Part shown: positions 28,160 to 36,195 of the stretch, piece by piece
Layout of the letters: every line of letters starts with the position of its first letter
Numbering within the stretch: the first letter of the stretch is position 1
Source of the DNA: Thermus scotoductus DSM 8553
GTDB taxonomy: Bacteria; Deinococcota; Deinococci; Deinococcales; Thermaceae
Length of the DNA stretch: 64,000 nt
Direction of reading: 5' to 3'
NCBI RefSeq assembly: GCF_000381045.1
Contig: NZ_KB905736.1
Coordinates: forward strand, 1 to 64,000
Position numbers and translations under genes: made by a program
Notes under the pieces: model-generated
The model's input: only the letters and a program-made list of their open reading frames with translations
Told to the model about the DNA's origin: nothing
The model's database searches: none

Positions 28160-28165
28160 ATTATA
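28160..28165 (-). promoter_or_regulatory. -10 box of the FtsB-like gene
   Basis: Perfect TATAAT on the minus strand, nine bases before the TTG start. Confidence 0.6.
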
Positions 28166-28307
28166 CCGCGGACAACCCGTGGCCTTGGAAGGGTATGGCA
28201 TAATGGAAGAACCTGGAACTTTACCTAAACTTGGGGAACACTCCCTGAGAAAAACCCTTCCCAAAAAGAGAGGGAAAGTCTATACCACCTTTTACCCAAT
28301 TTGGGTG

Positions 28308-28335
28308 TTGCATTTGTACACAGCCTGTGTATACT
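28308..28335 (+). promoter_or_regulatory. Promoter of the PerR-like gene
   Basis: TTGCAT (28308-28313), 16-base spacer, TATACT (28330-28335). The stretch 28166-28300 upstream is notably AT-rich for this genome and holds no gene that I can support. Confidence 0.65.
28317..28331. promoter_or_regulatory. 7-1-7 palindrome, PerR/Fur-type operator
   Basis: TACACAG-C-CTGTGTA is a perfect inverted repeat with one central base, the geometry of PerR boxes, lying between -35 and -10 and touching the -10. Binding would block transcription of the regulator's own gene. Confidence 0.7.
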
Positions 28336-28358
28336 GGAATGGAAAGGAAGGAGGAGCT

Positions 28359-28802
28359 ATGCCAAGGATGAGGGAAAAGGAAAACTACCGGGCGCGGCTA
28401 AAGGCGGTTGGGCTCAGGCACACCCTGCCTCGCGAGCGGATCCTCAGCTACCTGGATCGCAAGAACGTCCACCCCACCCCGGAGGAGCTTTACAACGGCC
28501 TTAAGAAGCGGGGTTACGACATCGGCCTCTCCACGGTATACCTGAACCTCCACGTCCTCAGGGAACACGGCCTCATCTACGAGTTCCGCGACCCCAAGGG
28601 CCTGACCCGCTACGACGGCTACAACGAGCCCCACGTGCACCTGGTCTGCACCTCCTGCGGGAAGGTGGAGGACCTGCTCTTGAAGAACCTGCCGGAGTTG
28701 GACCTTTCCCAGGCACAAAAGGCCGCCGCCGAGAAGTCCGGCTGGGCTCTGGAGAACTTCCGCTTGGAGTTCAGGGGGCTCTGCCCCAACTGCCAGGAGT
28801 AA
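28359..28802 (+). CDS. Fur-family regulator, PerR-like (second copy)
   Basis: 147 residues from ATG at 28359 behind AAGGAGGAG. Winged helix (LRHTLPRERILSYLDRKNVH, STVYLNLHVLREHGLIYEF) and dimerisation domain with CTSC and CPNC zinc pairs. The five PerR sensor ligands have matches: His in NVHPTPEEL, Asp in TRYDG, His-x-His in PHVHLVC, and Asp in KVEDLLL. Predicted peroxide-sensing repressor; the metal-site reading is from comparison with B. subtilis PerR from memory. The frame is open 207 bases upstream, but that part is AT-rich leader containing the promoter and is not coding. The palindrome at 28317-28331 indicates autoregulation. Confidence 0.9.
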   Translation: MPRMREKENYRARLKAVGLRHTLPRERILSYLDRKNVHPTPEELYNGLKKRGYDIGLSTVYLNLHVLREHGLIYEFRDPKGLTRYDGYNEPHVHLVCTSCGKVEDLLLKNLPELDLSQAQKAAAEKSGWALENFRLEFRGLCPNCQE

Positions 28803-28832
28803 TACCTTCTCACCGGGGCCCATCCCGGGAAA

Positions 28833-28869
28833 GTTTCCCCACCCCGCTTTTCTCGCAGGGTGGGGAAAC
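28833..28869. terminator. Hairpin downstream of the PerR-like gene
   Basis: Perfect 12-bp stem (28833-28844 with 28858-28869), 13-base loop. No U-run follows, so termination strength is uncertain. Confidence 0.5.
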
Positions 28870-28889
28870 CTTATGGCGCACAACCGGGG

Positions 28890-28954
28890 CCAGCCTGCCG
28901 CAAGGCAGGCTGGGGTGGTTTACCGGGGCTTCCAGCCTGACCAAGTCAGGCTGG
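28890..28954. repeat. Tandem pair of related hairpins between convergent genes
   Basis: Hairpin A (28890-28913, 10-bp stem, GCAA loop) and hairpin B (28932-28954, 9-bp stem) share the outer CCAGCCTG/CAGGCTGG arms and the following GGGGTGGT, but differ within the stem and keep pairing. Hairpin B overlaps the pepA stop codon. Confidence 0.7.
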
Positions 28955-30352
28955 GGTGGTATCGGTGAGCCCCCGGGCCACCTCGAGGACCGTCCTCACC
29001 CCAAACCCCGTGCCTCCTTCCGGGCCCAGGGCATGGGCCTTTTTGGCGAAGGCGGGCCCGGCGATATCCAGGTGCACCAAGGGCACCGTCACGAACTCCG
29101 CCAGGAAGAGGGCGGCCGTGATGGCGCCGCCATTCCGGTCCCCCACGTTCTTAAGGTCGGCCACGGGGCTTTTCAGCTTCTTCCGGTAGGCCCTTTCCAA
29201 GGGAAGGGGCCAGACCTTCTCCCCAGCCCGCCTTGCGGCATCTTCCACCCGCCTTCCCCAAGCCTCCTCGGTGGCGAACAGGGCAGCCACCTCCTCCCCT
29301 AAGGCCACCACCGCCGAACCGGTAAGGGTGGAAAGTTCCAGAATGCGCCTGGCCCCTTGCCTTTCCGCATAGGCCAGAGCATCGGCCAAGGTAAGCCTTC
29401 CCTCGGCGTCGGTGTTCATCACCTCCACCGTTTTGCCGGTCAAGGTCTTGAGGACATCCCCAAGCCGGTAGGCCCGGCCCGAGACCATGTTCTCGCAGGC
29501 GGCGATGTAGCCCCGGATCTCCACGGGCAGGCCCAGGAGGGCGGCGCTCTTCATGGCCCCGAGGACCGCCGCTCCCCCGGCCATATCCCCCTTCATGGTG
29601 GCCATGCCCTCCGTGGGCTTGAGGGAGTAGCCCCCGGAGTCAAAGGTGAGCCCCTTGCCCACCAAATCCAGCCTTTCCCCGGCGCCTTCCGGGGCATAGC
29701 GCAAAGCGATGAAACGGGGTGGGTTTTCCGAGCCCTGGGCCACCGCTAGGAAAGCCCCCATGCCCAAAGCCTGGATGGCCCCTTCGTCCAGAACCTCCAC
29801 CTCTACCCCGAAGGCCTTAAGGGAAAGGGCCGCCTCCGCCAGGGCCTCCGGGGTGAGGACGTTGGGAGGCTCGTTCACCAGGTCGCGGGCCCAGTAAACG
29901 CCTTCCGCCACCTTCTTCGCCCTTTCCACCTCCTCCGGGTTAGCTCCGGAAAGCTGGATGGCCACGGGCTTTTCCTCCCTGGAGCCCTTGTAGCGGTCAA
30001 AGCGGTACGCCCCCAAGAGAATCCCTTCCGCCAGGGGGTAGGCCTCGAGGGCCTCCACCAGAACCTCGGGGAAGGATAGCTTGGCGAGCGCCTGGGCCAG
30101 CCTTCCCCCCGTGGCCCGGGGATCCTCGTCCAGGCCGAAGAGGAGGAAATGCCCCTCGGGGGTGGAAAGCAAGAGGTTCTCCCCCGCCTCCCCCTTGAAC
30201 CCTGCCCCGGCCATGGCCCGCCTTAGAACTCCTCCCAGACGGACATCCAGGGCCTCTCCCTGGGGGGTAAGCTCCCCCTTCTTCACCCACACCACCTTCA
30301 AAGGAGCCTTCCCCTCCGCCAACGTGGCCTCTAAAGCATGCAAGGTGATCAC
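28946..30352 (-). CDS. pepA: Leucyl aminopeptidase (M17)
   Basis: 468 residues from a GTG at 30352. C-terminal M17 catalytic domain: LVGKGLTFDSGGYSLKP (Lys and Asp metal ligands), MKGDMAGGAAVLGA and the signature NTDAEGRLTLAD (about 317-328). Two-metal, hexameric cytosolic exopeptidase that removes N-terminal residues from peptides. TATCTT (30359-30364, minus) lies six bases before the GTG, supporting that start; an in-frame ATG at 30376 would add eight residues without a ribosome site. Divergent from the DUF1385 gene; the two starts are only 39 bases apart. Confidence 0.92.
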   Translation of the reverse strand: MITLHALEATLAEGKAPLKVVWVKKGELTPQGEALDVRLGGVLRRAMAGAGFKGEAGENLLLSTPEGHFLLFGLDEDPRATGGRLAQALAKLSFPEVLVEALEAYPLAEGILLGAYRFDRYKGSREEKPVAIQLSGANPEEVERAKKVAEGVYWARDLVNEPPNVLTPEALAEAALSLKAFGVEVEVLDEGAIQALGMGAFLAVAQGSENPPRFIALRYAPEGAGERLDLVGKGLTFDSGGYSLKPTEGMATMKGDMAGGAAVLGAMKSAALLGLPVEIRGYIAACENMVSGRAYRLGDVLKTLTGKTVEVMNTDAEGRLTLADALAYAERQGARRILELSTLTGSAVVALGEEVAALFATEEAWGRRVEDAARRAGEKVWPLPLERAYRKKLKSPVADLKNVGDRNGGAITAALFLAEFVTVPLVHLDIAGPAFAKKAHALGPEGGTGFGVRTVLEVARGLTDTTPA

Positions 30353-30391
30353 GCCTGGAAGATACCACGCCCCCATGGCAGAATGGGAGGG

Positions 30392-31279
30392 ATGCGGCTT
30401 CTTTTGCTTCTCGCCAAGCAGGTGGCCCTAGGGGGTTCGGCGGCCCTCGAGGGGGTGATGATGAAGGCTCCCTGGGCCTGGGCCCTGGCGGTACGCCTTC
30501 CCGACGGCCAAATCCACGTGGAGCGCCACGAGGAGCCCGCCCTAAGCCAGCGCTACCCCCGGGCCAAGCTCCCCCTGATCCGGGGGGTGGTGGCCCTTTG
30601 GGATGCCCTTTCCGTGAGCTACCGGGCCCTGGCCCGCAGCGCCGAGCTGGTGGGGGGCGAAGAGGAAATGCCCAAGGGGGCCCTGTGGGGCACGGTGGCG
30701 GTGAGCCTCCTTCTGGGCATCGCCCTCTTCATCGTGCTGCCGGGGTTCCTGGCCGGCCTCCTCCTGGATGCCGCCCGCTTCCCCCTTCTCTACAACCTCC
30801 TGGCCGGCCTCCTCAAGGTGGGCATCCTGGTGGGCTACCTCCGCTTCATCGGACGCCTGCCGGAGATCAAGCGCTTCTTCATGTACCACGGGGCGGAGCA
30901 CAAGGCCATCCACGCCTTTGAAAAGGGGCTTCCCCTCACCGTGGAAAACGTCATGGCCCAGCCCCGCTTCCACCCCCGGTGCGGCACCACCTTCATCGCT
31001 TTTGTCATCGTGGTTTCCATCTTGGTCTACAGCTTTATTCCCGCCCCGGAGGTACTCTGGTGGCGGCTCCTGGCCCGGGTCCTCTTCCTGCCGGTGGTGG
31101 CGGCCTTGGCCTTTGAGCTCCTCTACTTCTCCGCCCGGCACAACGACCCCGTTTCCCTGTTCTTGAGGGAGCTTGGCTTCCGCTTCCAGGCCCTCACCGT
31201 GGCCGAGCCCACCCCGGAGATGGCGGAGGTGGCCATAAGGAGCACGGAGGCCGCCTTGGGCGAACGGGTGGTGGCATGA
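30392..31279 (+). CDS. DUF1385 integral membrane protein
   Basis: 295 residues. Two signatures of DUF1385 are clear: LGGSAALEGVMMKAPWAWAL near the N-terminus and MYHGAEHKAIHAFEKG (about 166-181), then HPRCGTTFIAFV. Four hydrophobic segments (about 97-120, 125-148, 205-225, 235-255) place it in the cytoplasmic membrane. The conserved His/Glu/Cys residues between helices suggest a metal-linked enzyme or channel, but no function is established. ATG at 30392 with GGGAGG immediately before. Its stop overlaps mnmA by four bases (ATGA), so the two are co-translated. Confidence 0.85.
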   Translation: MRLLLLLAKQVALGGSAALEGVMMKAPWAWALAVRLPDGQIHVERHEEPALSQRYPRAKLPLIRGVVALWDALSVSYRALARSAELVGGEEEMPKGALWGTVAVSLLLGIALFIVLPGFLAGLLLDAARFPLLYNLLAGLLKVGILVGYLRFIGRLPEIKRFFMYHGAEHKAIHAFEKGLPLTVENVMAQPRFHPRCGTTFIAFVIVVSILVYSFIPAPEVLWWRLLARVLFLPVVAALAFELLYFSARHNDPVSLFLRELGFRFQALTVAEPTPEMAEVAIRSTEAALGERVVA

Positions 31280-32397
31280 GCAAGAAGGTTCTGGTGGCCA
31301 TGTCTGGGGGCGTGGACTCCTCCGTCTCCGCTTACCTCCTGAAGGAGGCGGGGTACGAGGTGGTGGGGGCCATGATGCGCTTCTGGCCCGAGGAGCCCCC
31401 AAGGCCCACCCTGGATATCCCCCCCAAGGGGCGGGCCTGGGAAAGCTGCTGCACCCCCGAGGCCGCCTACGAGGCCCGCAGGGTGGCGGAAACCCTGGGC
31501 ATCCCCTTCTACCTCTTGGACTACCGGGAGACCTTTGAGGAGGAGATCATAAAGCCCTTCCTAGAGGACTACGCCCAAGGCCGCACCCCCAACCCCTGTG
31601 CCCGCTGCAACACCTTCGTCAAGTTCGGGGCCCTCCTCAAGCAGGCCCAGCGCCTGGGCCTGGACTATGTGGCCACGGGGCACTACGTGCGCCGGGAGGG
31701 GGAAAGCCTTCTCCGGGGAATAGACCCCCTGAAGGACCAGAGCTACTTCCTCTGGGGAACCCCCAAGGAAGCCCTGCCCCACCTCCTCTTCCCCGTGGGG
31801 GGGATGACCAAGGCTGAGGTGCGGGCCCTGGCGGAAAGGGCCGGGCTTCCCACCGCCAGGAAGCCGGAAAGCCAGAACCTCTGCTTCGTGGCCGGGGACC
31901 TGAAGGAGTTCCTGAGGGAAAGGCTCAAGGTCCGCCCCGGTCCCCTGGTGGACGCCCTCACCGGGGAGGTGGTGGGAGAGCACCAAGGGGCAAGCCTCTA
32001 CACCATCGGCCAGCGAAAGGGCCTCGGCCTGTTCAAGCCCCACCTGGAGCAGTACGTGGTGGGTGTGGACCCCCTGGCCAACGTGGTCTACGTGGGGCCC
32101 AGGGAGGCTACCCTTTGGCTAGGGCTTGAGGGGGAGGAAGCCAACCTCCTGGCCGAGCTTCCCGAGGAAGTGGAGGTCCAGGTGCGCTACCGCACCCCTC
32201 CCGTAAGGGCCAAGGTGGAGTCCTTAAACCCCTTGCGCCTTCGCTTCGCCACCCCGGTCTTCGCCGTGACCCCGGGGCAAAGCGCCGTGTTCTACCAGGG
32301 GGAGAGGCTTTTGGGAGGCACGGTGATCCGCCAGGGGCTTTACAACCTGGCAGGCCTCGAGGGGAAGCCCCAGGCAAACGCCTTGACCTTCTCCTGA
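31276..32397 (+). CDS. mnmA: tRNA-specific 2-thiouridylase MnmA
   Basis: 373 residues. PP-loop VAMSGGVDSSVSAYLL (about 8-23), insertion typical for the family, first catalytic Cys in NPCARCNTFVKF (about 109), ATGHY substrate loop, second Cys in ESQNLCFVAGD (about 203), and a C-terminal barrel ending GLYNLAG. It forms the 2-thio group at wobble U34 of Lys, Glu and Gln tRNAs; genes for tRNA-Lys(TTT) and tRNA-Glu lie in this window. Overlaps the DUF1385 gene by four bases. Confidence 0.95.
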   Translation: MSKKVLVAMSGGVDSSVSAYLLKEAGYEVVGAMMRFWPEEPPRPTLDIPPKGRAWESCCTPEAAYEARRVAETLGIPFYLLDYRETFEEEIIKPFLEDYAQGRTPNPCARCNTFVKFGALLKQAQRLGLDYVATGHYVRREGESLLRGIDPLKDQSYFLWGTPKEALPHLLFPVGGMTKAEVRALAERAGLPTARKPESQNLCFVAGDLKEFLRERLKVRPGPLVDALTGEVVGEHQGASLYTIGQRKGLGLFKPHLEQYVVGVDPLANVVYVGPREATLWLGLEGEEANLLAELPEEVEVQVRYRTPPVRAKVESLNPLRLRFATPVFAVTPGQSAVFYQGERLLGGTVIRQGLYNLAGLEGKPQANALTFS

Positions 32398-32411
32398 CAA
32401 AGGGCTGCCAG
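32383..32411 (+). promoter_or_regulatory. Pho-box-like direct repeats upstream of pstS
   Basis: TTGACCT (32383-32389), CTGACAA (32394-32400) and CTGCCAG (32405-32411) are repeated in 11-base steps, the 7-4-7 pattern of PhoB boxes (CTGTCAT type). The array starts inside the last codons of mnmA. No -10 was identified with confidence. Confidence 0.5.
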
Positions 32412-32432
32412 AGTACAGGTGGGAGGTTTCGG

Positions 32433-33512
32433 ATGCGACGGCTAACGGCAACGGTTTTGGGAGCATTGGCACTTGCAGCGTCAGCGTGGGCGCAAAGCAC
32501 CATTACCCTGGTGGGGGCAGGGGCCACCTTCCCTTACCCCCTGATGGCCAAGTACGCGGACGAGTACACCCGGCTCACCGGGGGTAAGGTGCGCATCAAC
32601 TACCAGTCTATCGGCTCCGGCGGGGGTATCCGGCAGTTCCTGGAGCAGACGGTGCACTTCGGTGCCAGCGACGCTCCCTTAAGCGACCAGGTGATGAAGG
32701 ATGTGAAGACCCGCTTCAAGACCAACGCCCTCAACATCGCTTATGCCCTGGGGGCGGTGGTCCCGGTCTATAACCTTCCTGGGGTGCGGGAACCCCTGCG
32801 CTTCACCGGACCCGTGCTGGCGGACATCTACCTGGGCAAGATCAAGACGTGGAATGACCCTGCTCTGCAAGCGCTCAACCCCAATGTGAAGCTTCCTCCC
32901 CTGCCCATCACTGTGGTGCACCGCTCCGACGGCTCCGGCACCACTTATGTCTGGGTAGACTACCTTTCCAAGGTTTCCCCCGAGTGGGCCAGCAAGGTGG
33001 GGCGGGGCACCAGCGTCCAGTGGCCCGTGGGCGTGGGAGGCAAGGGCAACGAGGGCGTGGCCGGGGTGGTCAAACAGACCCCTGGGGCCATCGGCTACGT
33101 GGAGGTCACCTACGCCAAGCAAAATAACTTGAGCTACGGAGCGGTGCAGAACAAATCAGGCCGGTTCATTCTGGCGGATCTGGCCAGTATAAAGGCCGCC
33201 GCTAACGTGCCCCTCCCCGGGGACATGCGGGTCTCCATCACCGACACCGCAGCTCCCGACGGCTACCCCATCGCCAGCTTCACCTACCTCCTCCTTTACG
33301 AGGACCTCTCCGTCAATAAGGCGGTGAAGAGCGAGGCTGAGGCCCGGGCCCTGGTGGAGTTCGTGAAGTGGATCCTCACCGACGGGCAGAAGTACAACGA
33401 GCCCCTCACCTACGGGGCCCTGGACTCCGTGCCCCAACAGCGGGCCCTGGCCCTCCTTTCCCGGGTCACCTACCAGGGCAAGCCCATCGGCAAAGAGATC
33501 ACGGGGCGCTAG
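32433..33512 (+). CDS. pstS: Phosphate ABC transporter binding protein PstS
   Basis: 359 residues. Signal peptide MRRLTATVLGALALAASAWA with cleavage near AWA-QS. Phosphate-binding loops are readable: GAGATFPYPLMAKY, SIGSGGGIRQFL, FGASDAPLS, and HRSDGSGTTYVW (about 166-177), with the closing GKGNEGVAGVVKQTPGAIGY. High-affinity inorganic-phosphate receptor outside the membrane. GGGAGGT precedes the ATG. First gene of pstSCAB; a hairpin separates it from pstC, as expected where the binding protein is made in excess. Confidence 0.96.
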   Translation: MRRLTATVLGALALAASAWAQSTITLVGAGATFPYPLMAKYADEYTRLTGGKVRINYQSIGSGGGIRQFLEQTVHFGASDAPLSDQVMKDVKTRFKTNALNIAYALGAVVPVYNLPGVREPLRFTGPVLADIYLGKIKTWNDPALQALNPNVKLPPLPITVVHRSDGSGTTYVWVDYLSKVSPEWASKVGRGTSVQWPVGVGGKGNEGVAGVVKQTPGAIGYVEVTYAKQNNLSYGAVQNKSGRFILADLASIKAAANVPLPGDMRVSITDTAAPDGYPIASFTYLLLYEDLSVNKAVKSEAEARALVEFVKWILTDGQKYNEPLTYGALDSVPQQRALALLSRVTYQGKPIGKEITGR

Positions 33513-33528
33513 AAACACCCTTGCCCCA

Positions 33529-33554
33529 GGGGTGGCCTTTTCCCAGGCCACCCC
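33529..33554 (+). terminator. Intercistronic hairpin between pstS and pstC
   Basis: Perfect 9-bp stem GGGGTGGCC/GGCCACCCC with an eight-base loop, followed by TTATCTT. Likely an attenuator or mRNA stabiliser favouring pstS. Confidence 0.65.
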
Positions 33555-33576
33555 TTATCTTGAAAAGGGGTTGTCC

Positions 33577-34524
33577 ATGAAGCGGCTGTACACCCATTCT
33601 GGCGACCGGATCTTTGCCTGGGCCCTCCTTCTCCTGGCTCTGGGCGTGGTGGTCTTGGCCCTGCTCATGGCCTACGAGCTCTACCAAGGGGGAAGCCTGG
33701 CCCTGAAGCGCTTTGGGCTTTTGGGGTTTGCCCTGGGTAGGGAGTGGGACCCCGTGATCCAGAAGTCCTTCGGGGCCTGGCCGTACATCTTGGGCACGGT
33801 GATCGTGAGCCTTTCGGCTCTTTTGCTCTCCTTTTTCCCCGCCCTGGCCGCAGCCATCTTCGCCGCCGAGTATGCCCCCAGGTGGCTCGCCCAGGTGATC
33901 AACTTTCTCCTGGACCTCATGGCCGCGGTGCCCAGCGTGGTCTACGGCCTTTGGGGTATCTTCGTCTTAGCCCCGTGGATCCGGGACCAGGTACAGCTTC
34001 CCCTCTACATGTGGGCGGCGGAGCATGCGCCCTGGTTGGTGCCCATTCTGGGGGTACCCACGGGATATGGGCTGATGACCGCCGTTTTGATCCTGGCCTC
34101 CATGATCGTTCCCTACACCGCCGCCTTAGCCCGGGATGCCATCGCCCTGGTGCCCAAGGAGCATCGGGAAGCCGCCTACGCCTTGGGGGCTACCCGCTGG
34201 GAAGTGATGCGCATGGCCATCCTTCCTTTGGCCCGGGGCGGGATCATCGCCGGGGCCTTTTTGGCCCTGGCCCGGGCGGTGGGGGAAACCATGGCGGTCA
34301 CTATGGTCATCGGCAACTCCCACAAGCTCCCCTACACCCTCTTCGGCGGGGCGGCCACCATGCCCAGCGTGATCGCCAACGAGTTCACCGAGGCCGTGGA
34401 GGACCTGCACCTTTCCGCCTTGATCGCCGTGGGCTTCCTTCTCTTCTGGGTTTCCATGGCGGTGAACTTCGCGGCGGCCTACGTCCTCCGGCGCCAGGAG
34501 CGCCTGGTCAAGGGGGTGCTGTGA
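33577..34524 (+). CDS. pstC: Phosphate ABC transporter permease PstC
   Basis: 315 residues, six membrane helices. N-terminus DRIFAWALLLLALGVVVLAL is the first; MAAVPSVVYGLWGIFVLAP is a PstC hallmark; the EAA loop is EHREAAYALGATRWEVMRMA then ILPLARGGI (about 200-228), and ARAVGETMAVTMVIGN follows. Channel half of the phosphate importer. ATG at 33577 is chosen over an upstream in-frame start that falls inside the intercistronic hairpin. The stop TGA overlaps the pstA ATG by one base. Confidence 0.94.
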   Translation: MKRLYTHSGDRIFAWALLLLALGVVVLALLMAYELYQGGSLALKRFGLLGFALGREWDPVIQKSFGAWPYILGTVIVSLSALLLSFFPALAAAIFAAEYAPRWLAQVINFLLDLMAAVPSVVYGLWGIFVLAPWIRDQVQLPLYMWAAEHAPWLVPILGVPTGYGLMTAVLILASMIVPYTAALARDAIALVPKEHREAAYALGATRWEVMRMAILPLARGGIIAGAFLALARAVGETMAVTMVIGNSHKLPYTLFGGAATMPSVIANEFTEAVEDLHLSALIAVGFLLFWVSMAVNFAAAYVLRRQERLVKGVL

Positions 34525-35393
34525 TGCTTCCTGCCGGCAACCTGAGGAGCCTGGAAAAAAACCTGGCCCTTCGAGCCCGCTACCGCAAGGAGCGCTTCAT
34601 GATGGCCCTGGTGGGCCTGGGTACGGGGCTTGCCTTCCTCATCCTGCTTTTGGTGCTGGCCTACGCCTTAAGCCAAGGGGCAGGCGCCCTTAACCTGGAT
34701 TTCTTCCTTAAGGATATGCGCCCCCCCGGGGAAACCGGAGGGGGGCTCAGGCAAGCCATCGTGGGTACCTTGATCGTGGACGGGCTGGGACTTCTCATTG
34801 CCCTGCCCTTTGGCTTGGCCGCCGGGATCCTCCTGGCCGAGTATCCCGACCATCCGGTAAACCCGTACCTCCGCCTCCTCTCCGACACCTTAAACGGCAT
34901 GCCCGCCATCCTCTTTGGGCTTTTGGCCTTCATCCTCATCGTAAAGCCCATGGGGGGGTTTTCGGGCCTCTCGGGGGCCTTCGCCTTGGGCTTCCTCATG
35001 ATCCCCATCCTGGCCCGGAGTACCGAGGGCGTCCTCGCCCTGGTACCCAAGGAGATCCGTGAAGCCGGCCTGGCCCTGGGGCTTCCCCGCTGGCGGGTGA
35101 TCCTTTCCCTGGTCCTGCCCACGGCCCGGGCCGGGCTCATCACGGGGGTTCTTCTGGCCTTCGCCCGGGCGGCGGGGGAAGCAGCACCTCTCCTCTTCAC
35201 CGCCTTTGGCAGTCCCCTCTTGGAGCTAAACCCCCTTAAGCCCATGGACACCCTTCCCCTGCGGCTTTTCGCCTTTGCCATCAGCCCCTACGAGGACTGG
35301 CACCGCCAGGCCTGGGCTGCGGGGCTGGTGCTCTTCGGGCTCATCACCCTGACGAGCCTGCTGGCCCGCTGGGCCTCGAGGAGGAGGTTCTAA
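34524..35393 (+). CDS. pstA: Phosphate ABC transporter permease PstA
   Basis: 289 residues. First helix at about 29-51, then GGLRQAIVGTLIVDGLGLLI, LNGMPAILFGLLAFIL and the EAA loop EIREAGLALGLPRWRVILSL followed by VLPTARAGL (about 173-201), and ARAAGEAAPLLFTAFG, typical of PstA. Start ATG at 34524 overlaps the pstC stop. The frame is open far upstream inside pstC in another reading frame, but that part is not coding. The stop TAA directly precedes the pstB ATG. Confidence 0.94.
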   Translation: MLPAGNLRSLEKNLALRARYRKERFMMALVGLGTGLAFLILLLVLAYALSQGAGALNLDFFLKDMRPPGETGGGLRQAIVGTLIVDGLGLLIALPFGLAAGILLAEYPDHPVNPYLRLLSDTLNGMPAILFGLLAFILIVKPMGGFSGLSGAFALGFLMIPILARSTEGVLALVPKEIREAGLALGLPRWRVILSLVLPTARAGLITGVLLAFARAAGEAAPLLFTAFGSPLLELNPLKPMDTLPLRLFAFAISPYEDWHRQAWAAGLVLFGLITLTSLLARWASRRRF

Positions 35394-36185
35394 ATGTTAC
35401 CGGAAACCAAGGAAACCGTGGGCACCCACATGGAATCCAAAGGGCTAGTGGTCCGCTACGGAAACCGGGTGGGCGTGGGGGTCGGGGGCGGGGTAAACCT
35501 CCCCATCTACCGCCACCGGATCACCGCCCTCATCGGGCCCTCCGGGTGCGGCAAGACCACATTCCTAAGGGCCCTAAACCGCATGCATGACCTCACCCCC
35601 ATCGCCCGAGTGGAAGGGGAGGTCCTCCTGGACGGGGAAAACATCTACGCCCCCGGAGTGGACCCGGTTCTGGTGCGGAGGCGGGTGGGGATGGTCTTCC
35701 AAAAACCCACGGCCTTCCCCACCATGTCCATCTACGACAACGTGGCGGCGGGTCTTAAGCTGGTGGGTATAAGGGATAAGCGGCGCCTGGACGAGGCGGT
35801 GGAAAGGGCCCTGCGGGGCGCTGCCCTGTGGGACGAGGTCAAGGATCGCCTGCGCACCCCGGCGAGCGGCCTTTCCGGAGGACAGCAACAACGCCTCACC
35901 ATCGCCCGGGCCCTGGCGGTGGAGCCGGAGGTCCTGCTTATGGACGAGCCCACCGCCAGCCTGGATCCCATCTCCACCCAGGCCATAGAGGACCTCCTCC
36001 TCTCCCTGAAGGAGCAGGTGACCATCGTCATCGTGACCCACAACATGCAACAGGCCGCCCGGGTTTCCGACTACACTGCCTTCTTCCTCAACGGGGAGAT
36101 GGTGGAGTTCGGTGCCACCGAGTCCCTCTTCACCAAGCCCAAGGACCCTCGCACCGAGGCCTACATCACCGGCCGCTTCGGATAA
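35394..36185 (+). CDS. pstB: Phosphate ABC transporter ATPase PstB
   Basis: 263 residues. Walker [16 protein letters not shown] (about 48-62), Q-loop [11 protein letters not shown], signature [15 protein letters not shown] (about 163-177), Walker [14 protein letters not shown] and switch His in [11 protein letters not shown]. Drives phosphate import with PstC/PstA. A small oddity is the glycine-rich [11 protein letters not shown] before Walker A, where relatives have an A-loop followed by a short turn; the reading frame is intact. No phoU, phoB or phoR is found in the window. Starts immediately after pstA. Confidence 0.95.
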   Translation: MLPETKETVGTHMESKGLVVRYGNRVGVGVGGGVNLPIYRHRITALIGPSGCGKTTFLRALNRMHDLTPIARVEGEVLLDGENIYAPGVDPVLVRRRVGMVFQKPTAFPTMSIYDNVAAGLKLVGIRDKRRLDEAVERALRGAALWDEVKDRLRTPASGLSGGQQQRLTIARALAVEPEVLLMDEPTASLDPISTQAIEDLLLSLKEQVTIVIVTHNMQQAARVSDYTAFFLNGEMVEFGATESLFTKPKDPRTEAYITGRFG

Positions 36186-36188
36186 GCT
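36183..36188 (+). promoter_or_regulatory. -10 box of the MFS gene overlapping the pstB stop
   Basis: TAAGCT uses the pstB stop codon TAA as its first three bases and lies seven bases before the next ATG. Confidence 0.45.
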
Positions 36189-36195
36189 CTAGGGC

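Noticed and set aside
28152-28358. N-terminal extension of the PerR-like protein (69 more residues)
   Set aside because: The region is AT-rich, contains the promoter and palindrome, and a good ribosome site marks the ATG at 28359.
35394-36185. Compensated frameshift in pstB around the glycine-rich VGVGVGGGV
   Set aside because: The frame is open, flanking motifs are in the correct phase, and the length is only about two residues off the usual; no evidence of error.
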